A DNA stretch of 64,000 bases from Massospora cicadina (GCA_022478985.1 JAKSZP010015868.1:124001-188000), one strand, 5' to 3'. Counted from the stretch's first letter, positions 34,772 to 45,855 are shown. The notes: generated by a model not told the origin, from the letters alone. A program made the numbers and translations.

Positions 34772-35568
34772 TGCTGGACAATCTCTTTCTCAACTTAAGA
34801 AAAAGAATATTGGAGGTACAAGTGCCCCCAAATCTGCTACCATAATTGGCCCATCACCTGCCTGATCTTCAAATAATATTGTGGTTATCAACAATATGAG
34901 TACCCATGGCAAAAAGACCTTTGCAGATTCTCGGTGGAATACTAACTATCAGAAAAATATGGTTTATTAAAAAAATGGCTTAAAAAGGTAATAACTAATA
35001 ATAGGATTACTCTGACTTCTCGGCTAAAATTGGGGTGTTTGTTACCACATGGGTTTGATCACCTCTGAGGTGAGAAGATATTACTCAACGATGATAGGGT
35101 TCAAATTAAACAATCATTACCACACAAGTCTGACCACCGCTAAGGTGAGAAGACTTTACTTGACAGTGATAGGGTGCAAATTAACCAATAATTACCACAC
35201 AAGTCTGACCACTGCCGAGGTGAGAACGTTTACTCGCTGGTAATTGGATACAGTATATCAAATTGTTACCACATGAGTCAGTTTTGCATCAAAATATTTA
35301 TCTTTAATCTGATAGGCCAAAATCCTATATTTCCTAATTTAGATGACTCAGCTCTATATACTTTTGCCTTGAATACCCATGGTCTCAAAATTTGAACTAG
35401 TTTAAATAGGAAATACTAGTATTGAGAAAAGGACCTTTCTTGGTTTGGCCTGGCTTAAACAATAAAAAACATAAAAAACTTTAACAAAGCGTTATCTATT
35501 ACTTTTATTTATAAAGTAAATTTCTCACTTTAACAAAGAATTTGTGGCATCCATCGGTGGATCCCAAA
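34772..35568 (+). repeat. 5' LTR of element E with 75-bp tandem repeats
   Basis: Partner of 38880-39604. Very similar throughout, for example GATGACTCAGCTYTATATACTTTTGCC. It starts TGCTGGACAATC (TGTCAGACAATC in its partner). The target duplication is ACTGC (34767-34771) versus ACTGA (39605-39609). About 35053-35230 holds two full 75-bp units plus a partial one, each with GAGGTGAGAAGA; the partner has one full unit. Confidence 0.9.
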
Positions 35569-35571
35569 AAC

Positions 35572-35591
35572 TGGTGCTCACTACAGGGGAT
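35572..35591 (+). other. Primer binding site of element E
   Basis: TGGTGCTCACTACAGGGGAT, three bases after the LTR. The identical site is found in elements A and D (one change) and related sites in B, F and L. Confidence 0.85.
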
Positions 35592-35622
35592 CACCCTGAA
35601 TACTTAAATAAGTATTAGAGTA

Positions 35623-37740
35623 ATGGAGAGTGTCACCCATTGGATGCAAAATGGGGAAGGAACTGAAGACAATGATCGAATGGATAGCCCTACCACTTTG
35701 ATATTTGGAGAAGAAGAACAAATTTGAATGAATAATAATACCTGAGTCTCGTCGCATCACCTGGCCAGCTACTGAAGCCGTGAGAGACCTTACTCATGGT
35801 ATCCTTAACCCTGGTGACATTGCATCTCGCAAACGAGCATCATTGATAGAGGAATGCAACTTGTTTCTCTATGAGACCAGTGTCCTCCCAGAGACCTATG
35901 GTCAGCTTACAAATTTGACCACCTACATACGCAAGTTTGCTCATCCTGCCTTGGTCCATATGATGCATCTCTTAGCCAGGCCATCATGAAGAGCTTCATT
36001 GACACCTAGATACCCATGCAGCTCTGAATTTAGCCTATAATAAGTTGTATCAACAGACCTCCAAACATCTTGGAGCAGTTAGATCTGGTGTGGAAGCTAA
36101 TCATAACCTCATCATACAGCTGCATGATTGACTTACTACTATGGTCACTGGGATTGTAATGTACATTGAGGAGGCTATGAACATATTCTGGGATGAACTG
36201 AAAGCTACCTGCACTAGCACTCGCCTGTTGTTGTAGGAGTTTGCTAAAGAATTTGAAAAGCACAATGAGCAAACGCACCGTGACTTTTTAGCCCCTGACT
36301 CCATTCTTCAAGAGGAATATGAACAGCGTGTGGCTGTGGTGGAGCGACAATTAATTCAGGCCTTTTTGCATGTTGATGAGCTTGAACATCATTTGTTGCT
36401 TGAACCATCTAGCACCACCACCACCCTTTCAGCCAAGGTTGTTATGCTAGAAAAGGAGATAGCTCTCAAAGCTTCATTTGAAAATACCAAATATTTGGCA
36501 TCTCGCCTGACTGAATGCGAAACTAAAGCAAAAGTGATAAAAGCTTCGCTGGAAAGCCCTGTGCTGTTGAAGGAAGTATTTAGTCAACTAGCGCAGGTCG
36601 AGCAGAAGTATGAAAAGATTAAGGGAGTACAAGGCCCCAGCTCTCACTCTCGTGACGATGGAGGTTGTAAACAAATGAAAGAAGAGCTGAAGAGCCGCGT
36701 AGAAGCTGTGGAAACTGCTCAATTAAACCTAAGCTCGCTGGTGTCACAACACAGTTTTAAAGTTAATGCAATGGAGAGCCAAGTGGAAGATCTTGAAACT
36801 AATAAATCAGGTATTGAAGCTCGACTGAGACTATGTGAATCTGGGCCCCTAGAAGCCCTTTCTAAAATGGAAACCCAGCTTGAGGCCATGCATGATCAGT
36901 TCAATCACCTTTTGTGGACTTTTGATCAGTTAAGCTACCACTATGAAACTTCGGAAGCAGAAGCTCCAGCTATTCATACCCTTACTGGGAATGACTATAA
37001 TTCATTCAAACCAACGTTTAAAGACAATTTTATCCCCGGCGTGGGTAGCTTTGCTTCGTTTTTATATGTTTACGAAGCATTTATGGAAGGGGCGACTGAT
37101 TGTCAAATTCCAAACATATCCTTTCCTGTTTGGGCCACATGGCACAGGAGGTGATGGTTTCACATATGGATGCTCTTAGCACCTGGTCCAAAGTTAAAGA
37201 GGCCCTCATAAACACGTTTGGCTCAAAACAGGATTTAAGTATAAAAAGCAAGCTTTTATGTGTATGAGTATCTGTAAAGGAGAGTCAGTGGTCGCCTTTG
37301 AGGAACGATTTTATATGGAAGCACAGACGTTGTTAAAGTCAAAGATATTGACTTTGTATGATGCTGTAGCCGCCGTTTTGACTGGAGTAGCTACTTACCC
37401 ATCTCTAGCGATGCACATCACCTCAGTTAAACGCTATTTCCATACCATTCAAGATATCAAGGAGGCGTTAATAGATGTCGCTGATTTCCATAAGCCCAAA
37501 GTTTCATGCGGAGCAGTATCTCGTCCTCGCGTTTTACCCATTGAGGATTCAAAGCCTAAGCCTTGGGCCTTAGCTATTGAAGACAAGAAGGAGCCCCTTC
37601 AGATAATGGGCCCTGAAGAGCAAAACCCCAAAGCAAAACGTCTGAACGCCCTTGGTGCAAATACTGCAACAAGTTTGGACACAAGGAGGCTGTGTGCTGG
37701 AAAAAGAAAGCTGACGCCGAGGAACAGGAGCAGGGAAAAG
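35623..37740 (+). pseudogene. Element E gag, partly open
   Basis: The likely start is ATG at 35623 (MESVTHWMQNGEG), 31 bases after the primer site. Segments are open at 35780-35989, 36330-37154 (274 codons) and 37258-37776, joined by a few frameshifts and stops. The N-terminal part includes EAVRDLTHGILNPGD. The 36330 frame is a long coiled coil (QVEDLETNKSGIEARL and similar). The capsid follows with FKPTFKDNFIPGVGSF and YFHTIQDIKEALIDVADFH. The zinc knuckle is at 37656-37697: CKYC, NKFG, H, KEAV, C. Gag builds the particle. It is much better preserved than the gags of A, B, D and K. Confidence 0.85.
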
Positions 37741-38570
37741 AAATGTCAGCATAGGGAAAGGTACACCTATTGCTGACAAATCTCATGTGCCTGACTCATC
37801 TAAACAACTTATGCCAATACCTCGCGTTACTATACCCCAGGGGATGATTCTGAGAGGAGTACGGATGAGGTCAGCTATTACAATGTAGGATTACATGCTG
37901 AAGTGGAAGTCCCCAATCGCTTGAATGCTGAAGGAGTGGATGAAGCCACCATACCTGAAGAGATGTATCTCTGCCAAGCTCTAGGGGAGCCATTCATTAT
38001 TGATACTACCAGTGATGCAGATGAGGTGTTGTCTCACTTTATTCGCCCTCTCCAGCATGGCCATACCATGCAGTCCATCCAGGAAAATCACCCCGAGACT
38101 GCGTTCCAATTAACCTCCATTTTACATCTTAAGGAGGTCTTAGCGCTATTGCCACTCTTGAGGGGGATACTTATGAAGGTCGAAGTGGTTATCCAAAAAG
38201 TTTGGGTGATGGCTATCTTAAATACAGGTTCCCAAGTGAACGTAAGCTCCTCCAAGTTGATGAAAAAGATCAAACTTGCACCTGACTTGGAATACAACCA
38301 AGACTTTGGAACCGCTGGTCCTAACAACACCCACGCACTGGGTGCTTACTCGTCCCTTCCCATTCATATTGGGAAGCTTATTCTATCAGCCCTCGCAGTG
38401 GCTTTGGATATTAATGCTTATGATATGCTTATAGGTACTCAGTTTATGATTGAATAAGACGGCATTATCAATATGAAGCAAGGGTTCTTGTCATTGCTCA
38501 ATTATGAAGTCCCCTTAGTTCTAGCCAATAAAGAACCCGGCTAGAAGGAATACTCTTGCATGGATGAGTA
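37741..38570 (+). pseudogene. Element E aspartic protease
   Basis: The open frame 37903-38457 (184 codons) contains MAILNTGSQVNVSSSKL near 38206, a retroviral-type protease active site with Asp replaced by Asn. It also has INAYDMLIGTQFMIE before a stop at 38455. Reading continues with QGFLSLLNYEVPLVL. The protease would process Gag-Pol; the N-T-G change should abolish activity. Immediately downstream, the polymerase is missing and the integrase tail follows. Confidence 0.8.
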
Positions 38571-38868
38571 CCCACTTTCCGCCTTACCTATACATTATAA
38601 CAACCTCGCATAAAATGGTTACTAAAGAAGGCCAAGCTGCCAATGAGCTCCAAGCTCTTCTACCTTCTTACCAAGTGTCAGATAGGGTTTTATATTACCA
38701 CAATTGCATAACTCCCCATAGTGGCAAACTTGGATTAATCTGGGAGGGGCCATTTACCATCATGTCTAAGAGAGGAAATGAGTATTCTATAAAGTCTTTG
38801 ACTACAGAAACTATCATAAACTGGGTACATGGCTGTTTCCTATGACCCTACACCCCACCCAACATTCC
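38571..38868 (+). pseudogene. Element E integrase C-terminal tail after a large deletion
   Basis: The open frame 38564-38845 contains QVSDRVLYYHNCITPHSGKL and GLIWEGPFTIMSKRG, the C-terminal GPY/F-like module of a Ty3/gypsy integrase. It is joined almost directly to the protease linker near 38575. The reverse transcriptase, RNase H and integrase core (about 3 kb in sister elements) are absent. The frame ends shortly before the polypurine tract, as in a complete element. Confidence 0.8.
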
Positions 38869-38879
38869 TGAGGGGGCAA
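38869..38879 (+). other. Polypurine tract of element E
   Basis: TGAGGGGGCAA directly before TGTCAGACAATC. Confidence 0.75.
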
Positions 38880-39604
38880 TGTCAGACAATCTCCTTCTCA
38901 ACTTAGGAAAAAGAGTGTTGGAGGTACGAGTGCCCCCAAATCTGCTACCATGATTGCCCCATCACCTGCCCAATCTTCAAATAATATTGTGGTTATCAAT
39001 GATATGAGTACCCACGGCAAAAAGACCTTGGCAGATTCTCAGTGGAATCCTAACTATCAGATAAATATGGTTTATAACAAAAAACGGCGTAAAAAGGTAA
39101 TAATTAACAATAGGATTACTCCAACTTCTAGGCCGAATTCAGGGTGTTCATTACCACATGGGTTTGATCATCTCCGAGATGAGAAGATAATACTCAATGA
39201 TGATAGGGTACAAATTAACCAATCATTACCACATGAGTCTGACCACCGCCGAGTTGAGAAGATTTTATCTCGCTGGTGATTGGATACAATACATCAAATC
39301 ATTACCATATGGGTCAGTTTTGCCTCAAAATATTTATCTTTGATCTGATAGGCCAAAATCCTATATTTCCTAATTTAGATGACTCAGCTTTATATACTTT
39401 TGCCTCAAATACCCATGGTCTCGAAATTTGAACTAGTTTAAATAGGAAATACTAGTATCGTGAAAAGGACCTTTCTTGGTTTGGCCTGGCTTAAACAATA
39501 AAAAACATAAAAAACTTTAACAAAGCGTTATCTATTACTTTTATTTATAAAGTAAATTTCTCACTTTAACAAAGAATTTGTGGCATCTGTCGGTGGATTC
39601 CACA
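38880..39604 (+). repeat. 3' LTR of element E
   Basis: TGTCAGACAATC to GGATTCCACA. It has one full 75-bp repeat unit near 39160-39235 plus a partial, against two in the 5' LTR, which explains the length difference of 72 bp. A solo copy lies at 42905-43636. Confidence 0.9.
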
Positions 39605-39972
39605 ACTGAAGAGGTCATTACAGATTCCACATTGGCTTTAATAGAGTCCATGCCCCAATTAACATATGAGCTTCCATTGTAATTATTTAGAAAATTCAGC
39701 GAGGTTTCATTATGATGATACCCAATGGTCAAGAACTTAGCCTTCCACTGCAACGTCTTTTTGGTACCCTTGAACAACCAAAGCATTGTCACCTTCACCT
39801 ATTAGTATGTAATGAAGCTGCTTGAAAGATAGCAGGTGACTTGGTTGGCGGTTTTGACATCCAAGGCAGATATCAGCAAATTAACCATAAGCCAATCTGA
39901 TCTCCTTCCACCACTAATTCAAAATTTTTTAAAGTACCTGTATATGTTTCTGTCACAGGGGAACATAGGCAT
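39605..39972 (-). pseudogene. Element D gag, segment between E and G
   Basis: Minus-strand frames 39541-39798 and about 39800-39950 read GDQIGLWLIC, KVTMLWLFKGTKKTLQW and LTIGYHHNETSLNFLNNY, a capsid-like gag segment. It connects to 33391-34771 once E is removed and to 52975-53640 once G is removed. Confidence 0.6.
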
Positions 39973-41248
39973 TGTAATTCTGGGAAAGCGCCTTTTCCAC
40001 TTGGATCAAGGGTGTTCCCTTTCTTATCAAAGAAGGGGCCAAGAAGGCCATAGTCCCCCTTGCCTCCCAGAGCAATCTTGCCCATGTGGTTGGCAAGCGG
40101 TGAATCATGGCCTACCCTTTAATGAATCCACTTCCTACCCAGTACTTACTTCCAGAGAATTAATACATAGATTTACACTTTTTTTTATATAGTGGTCAAA
40201 GAGTTGTTATCCGCATGGGGTGAAGGGGCCAAATGCTATTAGCAGCTACAAATCTTCAGCCATAATAGTTCATGCTCCCAAAATATTGGTATCAAAGCCT
40301 TGTGGGCGCATACTTTTGGCAAATGAAGCGCCTAGTGTAAATCATTATTAAAACTTGCTGATGGCATCAGATCATCAGGATGTGTTTTTGCTAGTTTAAA
40401 ACCCTCCCTAAAATATTGGGAACAAGGCTTAACGGGTGTGACCTCCTATGAAGAAGTTTTCAAGATTGAATCTTCAGTGAAAATTTTCCTAAACATAAGG
40501 TCAACGTCAAAAGTTACTGACAGTTCAGAATCCACCCCAAAGTATTGAAATCCTTGTCTAATGAATCCCACTTGGTCAAATGGACGCTAAAGTGACCAGG
40601 CACGGGTGGGATGGGTGCCCCAAACCCATTTCTGACCTTTTGGAACCGCGCCTTGTGGAATGGCCATGGGAGGTTCCTGTTGCCCATGAAGCAAAATGCC
40701 GTCACTCTAATCAGAAAAACCACTGAAAATCCGCAACTTGGGCATTTTTAGACAAACCAAAAGTGACTCAGCCCACTGCCAACGATTTCAAAGTCAGTTT
40801 AATTAAGTTTGTTTTCTTCCTTCCATCACTCAAAGTTCGCCAGGTTAGGTGAATCTTGAGGGCCCTATCCCTCTCTTTTGTAAGTTATTCCCCAAATTGA
40901 TTGTCTATTTAAGCAGTTATAACACACAAAAATGAAAGCTGATTTTATATTTTTAATTCAATAAAAAATGAGCATCCCAAATTCAAATTTATTCTATGAC
41001 AAAATTCAAACCTCCTATCTTAATCACTCTTTTCTCAGCACCTAAAACCACGGACCATGGGGCCATGAAAGCCTGTTTGTTGCCGGATTTTTATTTACAT
41101 TTATGGCCTATATGCGCTCGCTGGTGAAATCTCCCTAAGCACAATTCAACGTAAGAAGCAGTGCCTCTGACGTTTGGGCTTGCCATTTGGGTATTTGTGC
41201 ATCCAGACTAGCAGTTTAGTCAAAACTTTACTTGATGCTTTTCTGACA
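39973..41248 (+). repeat. 5' LTR of chromovirus G
   Basis: Partner of 50061-52974 (which is split by H). Shared blocks include CTTGCCCATGTGGT, CATACTTTTGGCAAATGAAG, GTGACTCAGCCCACTGCCAA, TTCAAAGTCAGTTTAATTAAG and TCGCTGGTGAAATCTCCCTAA. It starts TGTAATTC. The flanking bases GGCAT (left) and GGCTG (right of the 3' LTR) are an imperfect target duplication. No TGGTGCTC-type primer site follows, so G uses a different primer or its site is destroyed. Confidence 0.85.
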
Positions 41249-42839
41249 TAATCATCATTCCATTATTTCCTGCTATTTCCGCCTTTTCGTTGAGAAGGGT
41301 GCTTAAGTGGTCGTTTCAACCAGATGAACGAATTTCACTAAGGCTGCACTGCCCCAGAGCCCTCTGCTTTTTACTTGGTTCACCCTCAGAATGGGATCTT
41401 CATGCTTGATTCTGCTGACTTGGCCTCAGTTTCTAATCCCAGCATTAAATCAGTATCCTTAATAATTCTAAGGGCTGAAGCCGCCCTTACCAGTGTTATT
41501 TTGCTCTAGCACACGTGTTTATAAATCTATGGCAGACTTACTTGAAGAAAAAATCATTCAATTCCTTTCTCCACACCAGTTTTACTCCTGTAACAAATCT
41601 TGAAATCTCCTCAACCTTGTTGCAATCTCTTCTTTATCAGCAGAAATGACTGTATCCGCCAACAAACAGAATTCCGCCTACTTTTTATTACCAATGAGAA
41701 TTAGTATTGGGGCACACTAGGGGTCTTTTGAGGCCATAGTTGACACAGAGGTAGCGGGTAACTTCATGAATATGGAGTTGGACCAGAACCTCGATCTAGT
41801 TGTGTAAGTGGGGCCAGAGGTATAAGTTACATTGTCAGTTGCTCAACCCTCCTTCAGAGTACAGTGCCAGGTACCTTTTTAAGTACACCAGTTTATCTTC
41901 TGTGATCGTTTCTCTATGATGCCCAAACTTGTGTTCCCAGTGATCTTGGGTGTGGGTTAGTGGCGTTGACAGCATGTGAAAATCCACTTGAGTCTAACAT
42001 TTTGTCATTTTCCAAAAGTCAGGTAAAGGGCGGTTCCCATTTCTGAACCCTCACTAAAGCACAAGGCAGGTGATTGGTTAAATCCCATAAGGACCCAGTA
42101 GGTCTTCCACCAGATTTTCCCACTGCATTGATGAGCTAATAGAGTATTTTTGATTCTGAGCAGGCTTGTCGCCTTCCCTCTCATATAGAATTTGACTTGA
42201 GATTTCAGAAAACAGTGGAGGTGGTGAACATTAATTTTCCCCTATACCCACATACAGTGGTGGAGGAGGTTGCCCTCAATGCATAGTTATATGATTTTGG
42301 GATCTTTGCCCATTTTTCCAGCTGACTAGATTAACAGGGGTCGCTAGGGGATAATTCCCTATAGCAAAGTGAACTAATATCAGTTGACCCTGATTTTAGG
42401 GTAACAATGTTTAAAAGATTTTAGGTAATTCGGTTGGGTCATATCTTTCAAGGATTCATCCAGGTGAAAGCTTAATATCTCTTTGGGCAGAGTTACCAAT
42501 AGTAAGGGCATATGATAGTTGATTGATGATTAACTATCAGGTGTACCAATTGGTATTGGTAAGGTTTCATCAATGACTGATTTGGAATTTAAGTATAGAG
42601 TTGTGAGGCGAGTGATGCCACCTGTAACTAGCATCAATCAGTTGAATCTGCAACCTGCCTTAATGGGTAAAAAGTCCCATTACCTAAGAAGGTCGCTTGC
42701 CAAAATGGTTAGTTCACTGGGATTTAGAGGAAAACGTTAGGGACACGTTTTTGACTCTTTCCATTTTAGGTCTTGAGGATGCCTAATGACAGAATCCTAG
42801 CCAGGATGGGGAAGACCATCACTGGTGAGACAAAGATGG
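41249..42839 (+). pseudogene. Chromovirus G gag and protease
   Basis: Plus-strand remnant. Near 41735-41800 it reads IVDTEVAGNFMNMELDQNLD, an aspartic protease with D-T-G changed to D-T-E. It continues to LVFPVILGVG near 41945, matching LLFPIVLGVEWW in element J. So G and J are related chromoviruses. The 500 bp before it is a gag scrap with no clear motif. From 42000 to 42839 runs a broken linker toward the polymerase, cut by element F at 42840. Confidence 0.65.
42835..42839 (+). repeat. Target duplication of element F, left copy (GATGG)
   Basis: GATGG directly left of F, repeated exactly at 45856-45860. Confidence 0.85.
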
Positions 42840-44582
42840 TGTCATAAATTCAACTTTGGGCTCTTCTAGTTGGCAGGCTAACCAGTATGAAGACTGGTCA
42901 GCTCTGTGGGATCTGCTGACGGATGCCACAAATATTTTGTTTAAAGCCAGAAATTTACTTTCTTAATAAGAGTATATAAAGCTGAGTCATCCAAATTAGG
43001 AAATATAGGCTTTTGCCTATCAGATCAAAGATAGATATTTGAGGCAAAACTGACCCATGTGGTAACAATTTGATGAATTGTATCCAATCACCAGCGAGTA
43101 AAATCTTCTCACCTTAGCGGTGGTCAGACTCGTGTGGTAAAAATTTGTTTATTTTCACCCTATCATTGTCAAGTAAAATCTTCTCACCTCAGCAGTGGTC
43201 AGACTCATGTGGTAATGATTGGTTAATTTGCATCCTATCATTGTCAAGTGAAATCTTCTCACCTCAGTGATGGTCAGACTCATTTGGAAATGATTGGTTA
43301 ATTTATACCTTATCATCGTCAAATAATATCTTCTCACCTCAGAGGTGATCAAGCCTGTGTGGTAACGAACACCCCAGGTTTGGCCGAGAAGTCAAAGTAA
43401 TCCTATTATAAGTTATTACCTTTTTAAGCTGCTTTTTGTTATAAACCATATTTTTCCAATAATTAGGTTTCCACCGAGAATCTGCCATGGTCTTTTTGCC
43501 ATGGGTACTAATATCATTAATAACCACAACATTATTTGAAGATTGGGCAGGTGATGAGCCAATCATGTTAGCAGATCTGGGGGCACTCATACCTCCAACA
43601 TTCTTTTTCTTAAGTCAAGAAGGAGATTGTCTGACAAGCCCTTGCCTTTTCACCTTAGGCGTCAGGGCTAGCAGCACTGGCTAACCCCTTGGCATGTCAC
43701 CCGTGCCATTTCAGGGATCCCCATCCTCATTCCCTAAACAACAAAATAAATATAAACTTAAATCATAAAAGAAAATGAGCAAAGGGGGATATTTATTAAA
43801 AGGGAAGCGCCAGTTATTTATACTATTTACAAAAGGGCTACTGCGCCCATCGCTAACCTTATGGCTCTTCCACTAGTTCTTCCAGCCAACCACTTCTCTT
43901 CTTCTTATACTTTTTCTTCTACATTATCTCTTCCCTGGCGTTGACCCTCTCACTCCATCCTTCCCAATATCTGAATTATTTTTATTTTATCCTCGCCTTA
44001 AATCACCAGTGAGCCATATAAACAATTAACCTAAATAAATGTCAAATTTGGATTTGACCTTCAAATTGATATAAATGTGCTGGAAACTATTTCAGTCACT
44101 CATTTAACTCAGAATATCTCAGCATCTCGTCAACACCTCTTCTCATCTAATCTTGATAATAAATGAGGCACCAGAAACAACCTCGGCCAATTTAAACTCA
44201 TAATTGTTAGATCCACCAACTTTGGATAATCAGGCAGCGATTTCATGGATATGCAAAACATTGGATTTCCGCCAGAAATCCCACAACAGACCACGAATGG
44301 CCATGGGTGTCAACCACTGATTTGCTGACTGATTGAATCATTCTCAACTTTTAGTTGCTGGTGATCCTTCTACTAAAATGGGGCCACTGATTAGCCCCAC
44401 TCAAACCTAATACCAAACTTGGTGGAATACTAATTTGGCTCAACCCAAATTGGGGAGCTACTAACCAGCAATATAACCAAATAACACAAAATTCAGTCAA
44501 TAAACCATTCCGCCAGGATTGGCTATATCATTCCAAATATTGATAAATCATTGGAGGATTTCATCTGGATAAAGTAACGATA
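42840..44582 (-). repeat. 3' LTR of element F, carrying a solo E-family LTR
   Basis: Partner of 44774-45855. Without the 732-bp solo LTR and its 5-bp duplication it is about 1.0 kb, as is its partner. It starts TGTCATAAATTCAACTTTGGG at 42840 on the plus strand. The element is minus-oriented because the primer site abuts the other LTR and reads on the minus strand. It includes a weak CTTCTTCT-type microsatellite near 43900. Confidence 0.85.
42905..43636 (-). repeat. Solo LTR of the element E family
   Basis: On the minus strand it starts TGTCAGACAATCTCC at 43636 and ends GGATCCCACA-like at 42905, matching E's LTRs. It carries three full 75-bp repeat units plus a partial (43090-43355) but lacks part of the region near the LTR end. 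Flanks are AGCTC (left) and AGCCC (right). The sister F LTR at 44833-44840 has the uninterrupted site GGTCAGCCCTTGCC, direct proof of insertion. Confidence 0.9.
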
Positions 44583-44773
44583 TTTCCCCCAATTAACCAG
44601 ATGGTAATCCTCCTATTTTCAAACTCAATGTGTGGGGCGGGCATCCAGTTTTGCCCCTCCCTGCCACCACCAACTGCTGAGACCAAACCACAGTGATGCA
44701 TCACCGCCACCTCTTCACCGCCTTCTAGCTACTTCAGCACCAACCAGCAGAGTCCCCCTATAGTGAGCACCAA
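44583..44773 (-). other. Internal region of element F with primer site and purine tract
   Basis: Only about 190 bp lie between the two LTRs. On the minus strand it begins with the primer site TGGTGCTCACTATAGGGG (44755-44772) and ends with the tract TTGGGGGAAA at about 44583-44592. There is no gag or pol sequence. It is C-rich on the plus strand and has no recognisable coding content. Confidence 0.85.
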
Positions 44774-45855
44774 TGTCAGAAATTCGACTTTGAGCTCTGC
44801 TAGTTGGCAGGCTAACCAGTATGAAGACTGGTCAGCCCTTGCCTTTTCACCTTAGGCGTTGGGGCTAGCAGCACCGGCTAACCCCTTGGCATGTCACCCG
44901 CGCCATTTCAGAGATCCCCTATTTTTTTAGTGCTATATATGGTCCCAACCCAAGGGGGGGGATTCATCGATGTCAGAGATCCCCTATTCTTATTCCCTAA
45001 ACAACAAAACTAATATAAACTTAAATCATAAAAGAGAATGAGCAAAAGGAGATGTTTATTGAAAGGGAAGCGCCAGGTATTTATACTATTTACAAAAGGG
45101 CTACTGTGCCCATCACTGACCTATCAGAACTTCTGCTGGTTCTTCCAGCCAACCACTTCTCTTCTTCTTCTTCTTCTACTTCTTCTTCTACAATATCTCT
45201 TCCATGGCGTCGACTCTCTCACTCCATCCTTCCTGATGTCTGAATTAGTTTTGGCTCATCCTCAGCCTTAAGTCACCAGTGAGCCATATAAATAATTAAC
45301 CTAAATAAATGTCAAATTTGGATTTGACCTTCAAATTGATATAAATGTTCTAGAAACTATTTTGGTCGCTCTCTTGACTTGGAATATGTCAGCATCTCGC
45401 CAAAATCTATTCTCATCTAATCTTGATAATAAATGTGGCACCAGAAAAAACCTTGGATGCCTTAAACTCATAATTGTTAGATCCACCAACATTGAATAAT
45501 CAGGTAGCGATTTTATGAATAAGCAAAACATTGGCTCTTCACTGGAAATCCCACAACAGACCATGAATGGCTGTTGGTGTTGACCACTGATTCTGCTGAC
45601 TGATTGGATCATCCTTGGCTATTAGTTGGCGGTGATCCTTCTACAAATCTAGGGCCACTGATTGGCCCCACTCAAACCTAATATCAAACTCGGCGGAATA
45701 CTAATTTCAGCTTAACCCAAATTGGGGATCAACTAACCAGAAATCGAACCAAATAACACAAAATTTAATTAAATAAACCATTCCACTGAGATTGGCTATA
45801 TCATTCCAAATATTGATAAATCATTGGAGGATTACATCTGGTTAAAATTATGACA
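44774..45855 (-). repeat. 5' LTR of element F
   Basis: Bounded by TGTCAG at 44774 and CTGACA-like ATGACA at 45855 on the plus strand, with GATGG following. It contains a mini retro-insert at 44924 and a CTTCTTCTTCTTCTTCTACT microsatellite near 45150-45190. The short plus-strand frames with poly-Ser here come from that microsatellite. Confidence 0.9.
44924..44972 (-). mobile_element. Mini retro-insert, copy 3 (49 bp)
   Basis: A 49-bp insert in the F 5' LTR between exact 16-bp copies of TCAGAGATCCCCTATT (44908-44923 and 44973-44988). On the minus strand: CATCGATGAATCCCCCCCCC, then TTGGGTTGGGACCATATATA, then GCACTAAAAA. The sister LTR at about 43707-43735 (TTTCAGGGATCCCCATCCTCATTCC) is the empty site. 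Confidence 0.9.

Noticed and set aside
36330..37154. The 274-codon coiled-coil frame as a host cytoskeletal or motor protein
   Set aside because: It lies between a primer site and a CCHC zinc knuckle within paired LTRs, in frame order with capsid and protease, so it is gag.
43090..43355. Evenly spaced repeats that could suggest a CRISPR array
   Set aside because: The whole 75-bp unit is repeated with no unique spacers, and the array lies inside a defined LTR with sister copies.
45038..45271. Plus-strand frames with poly-Ser and Leu runs
   Set aside because: They come from a CTT microsatellite inside the F LTR, which is present in shifted form in the sister LTR.
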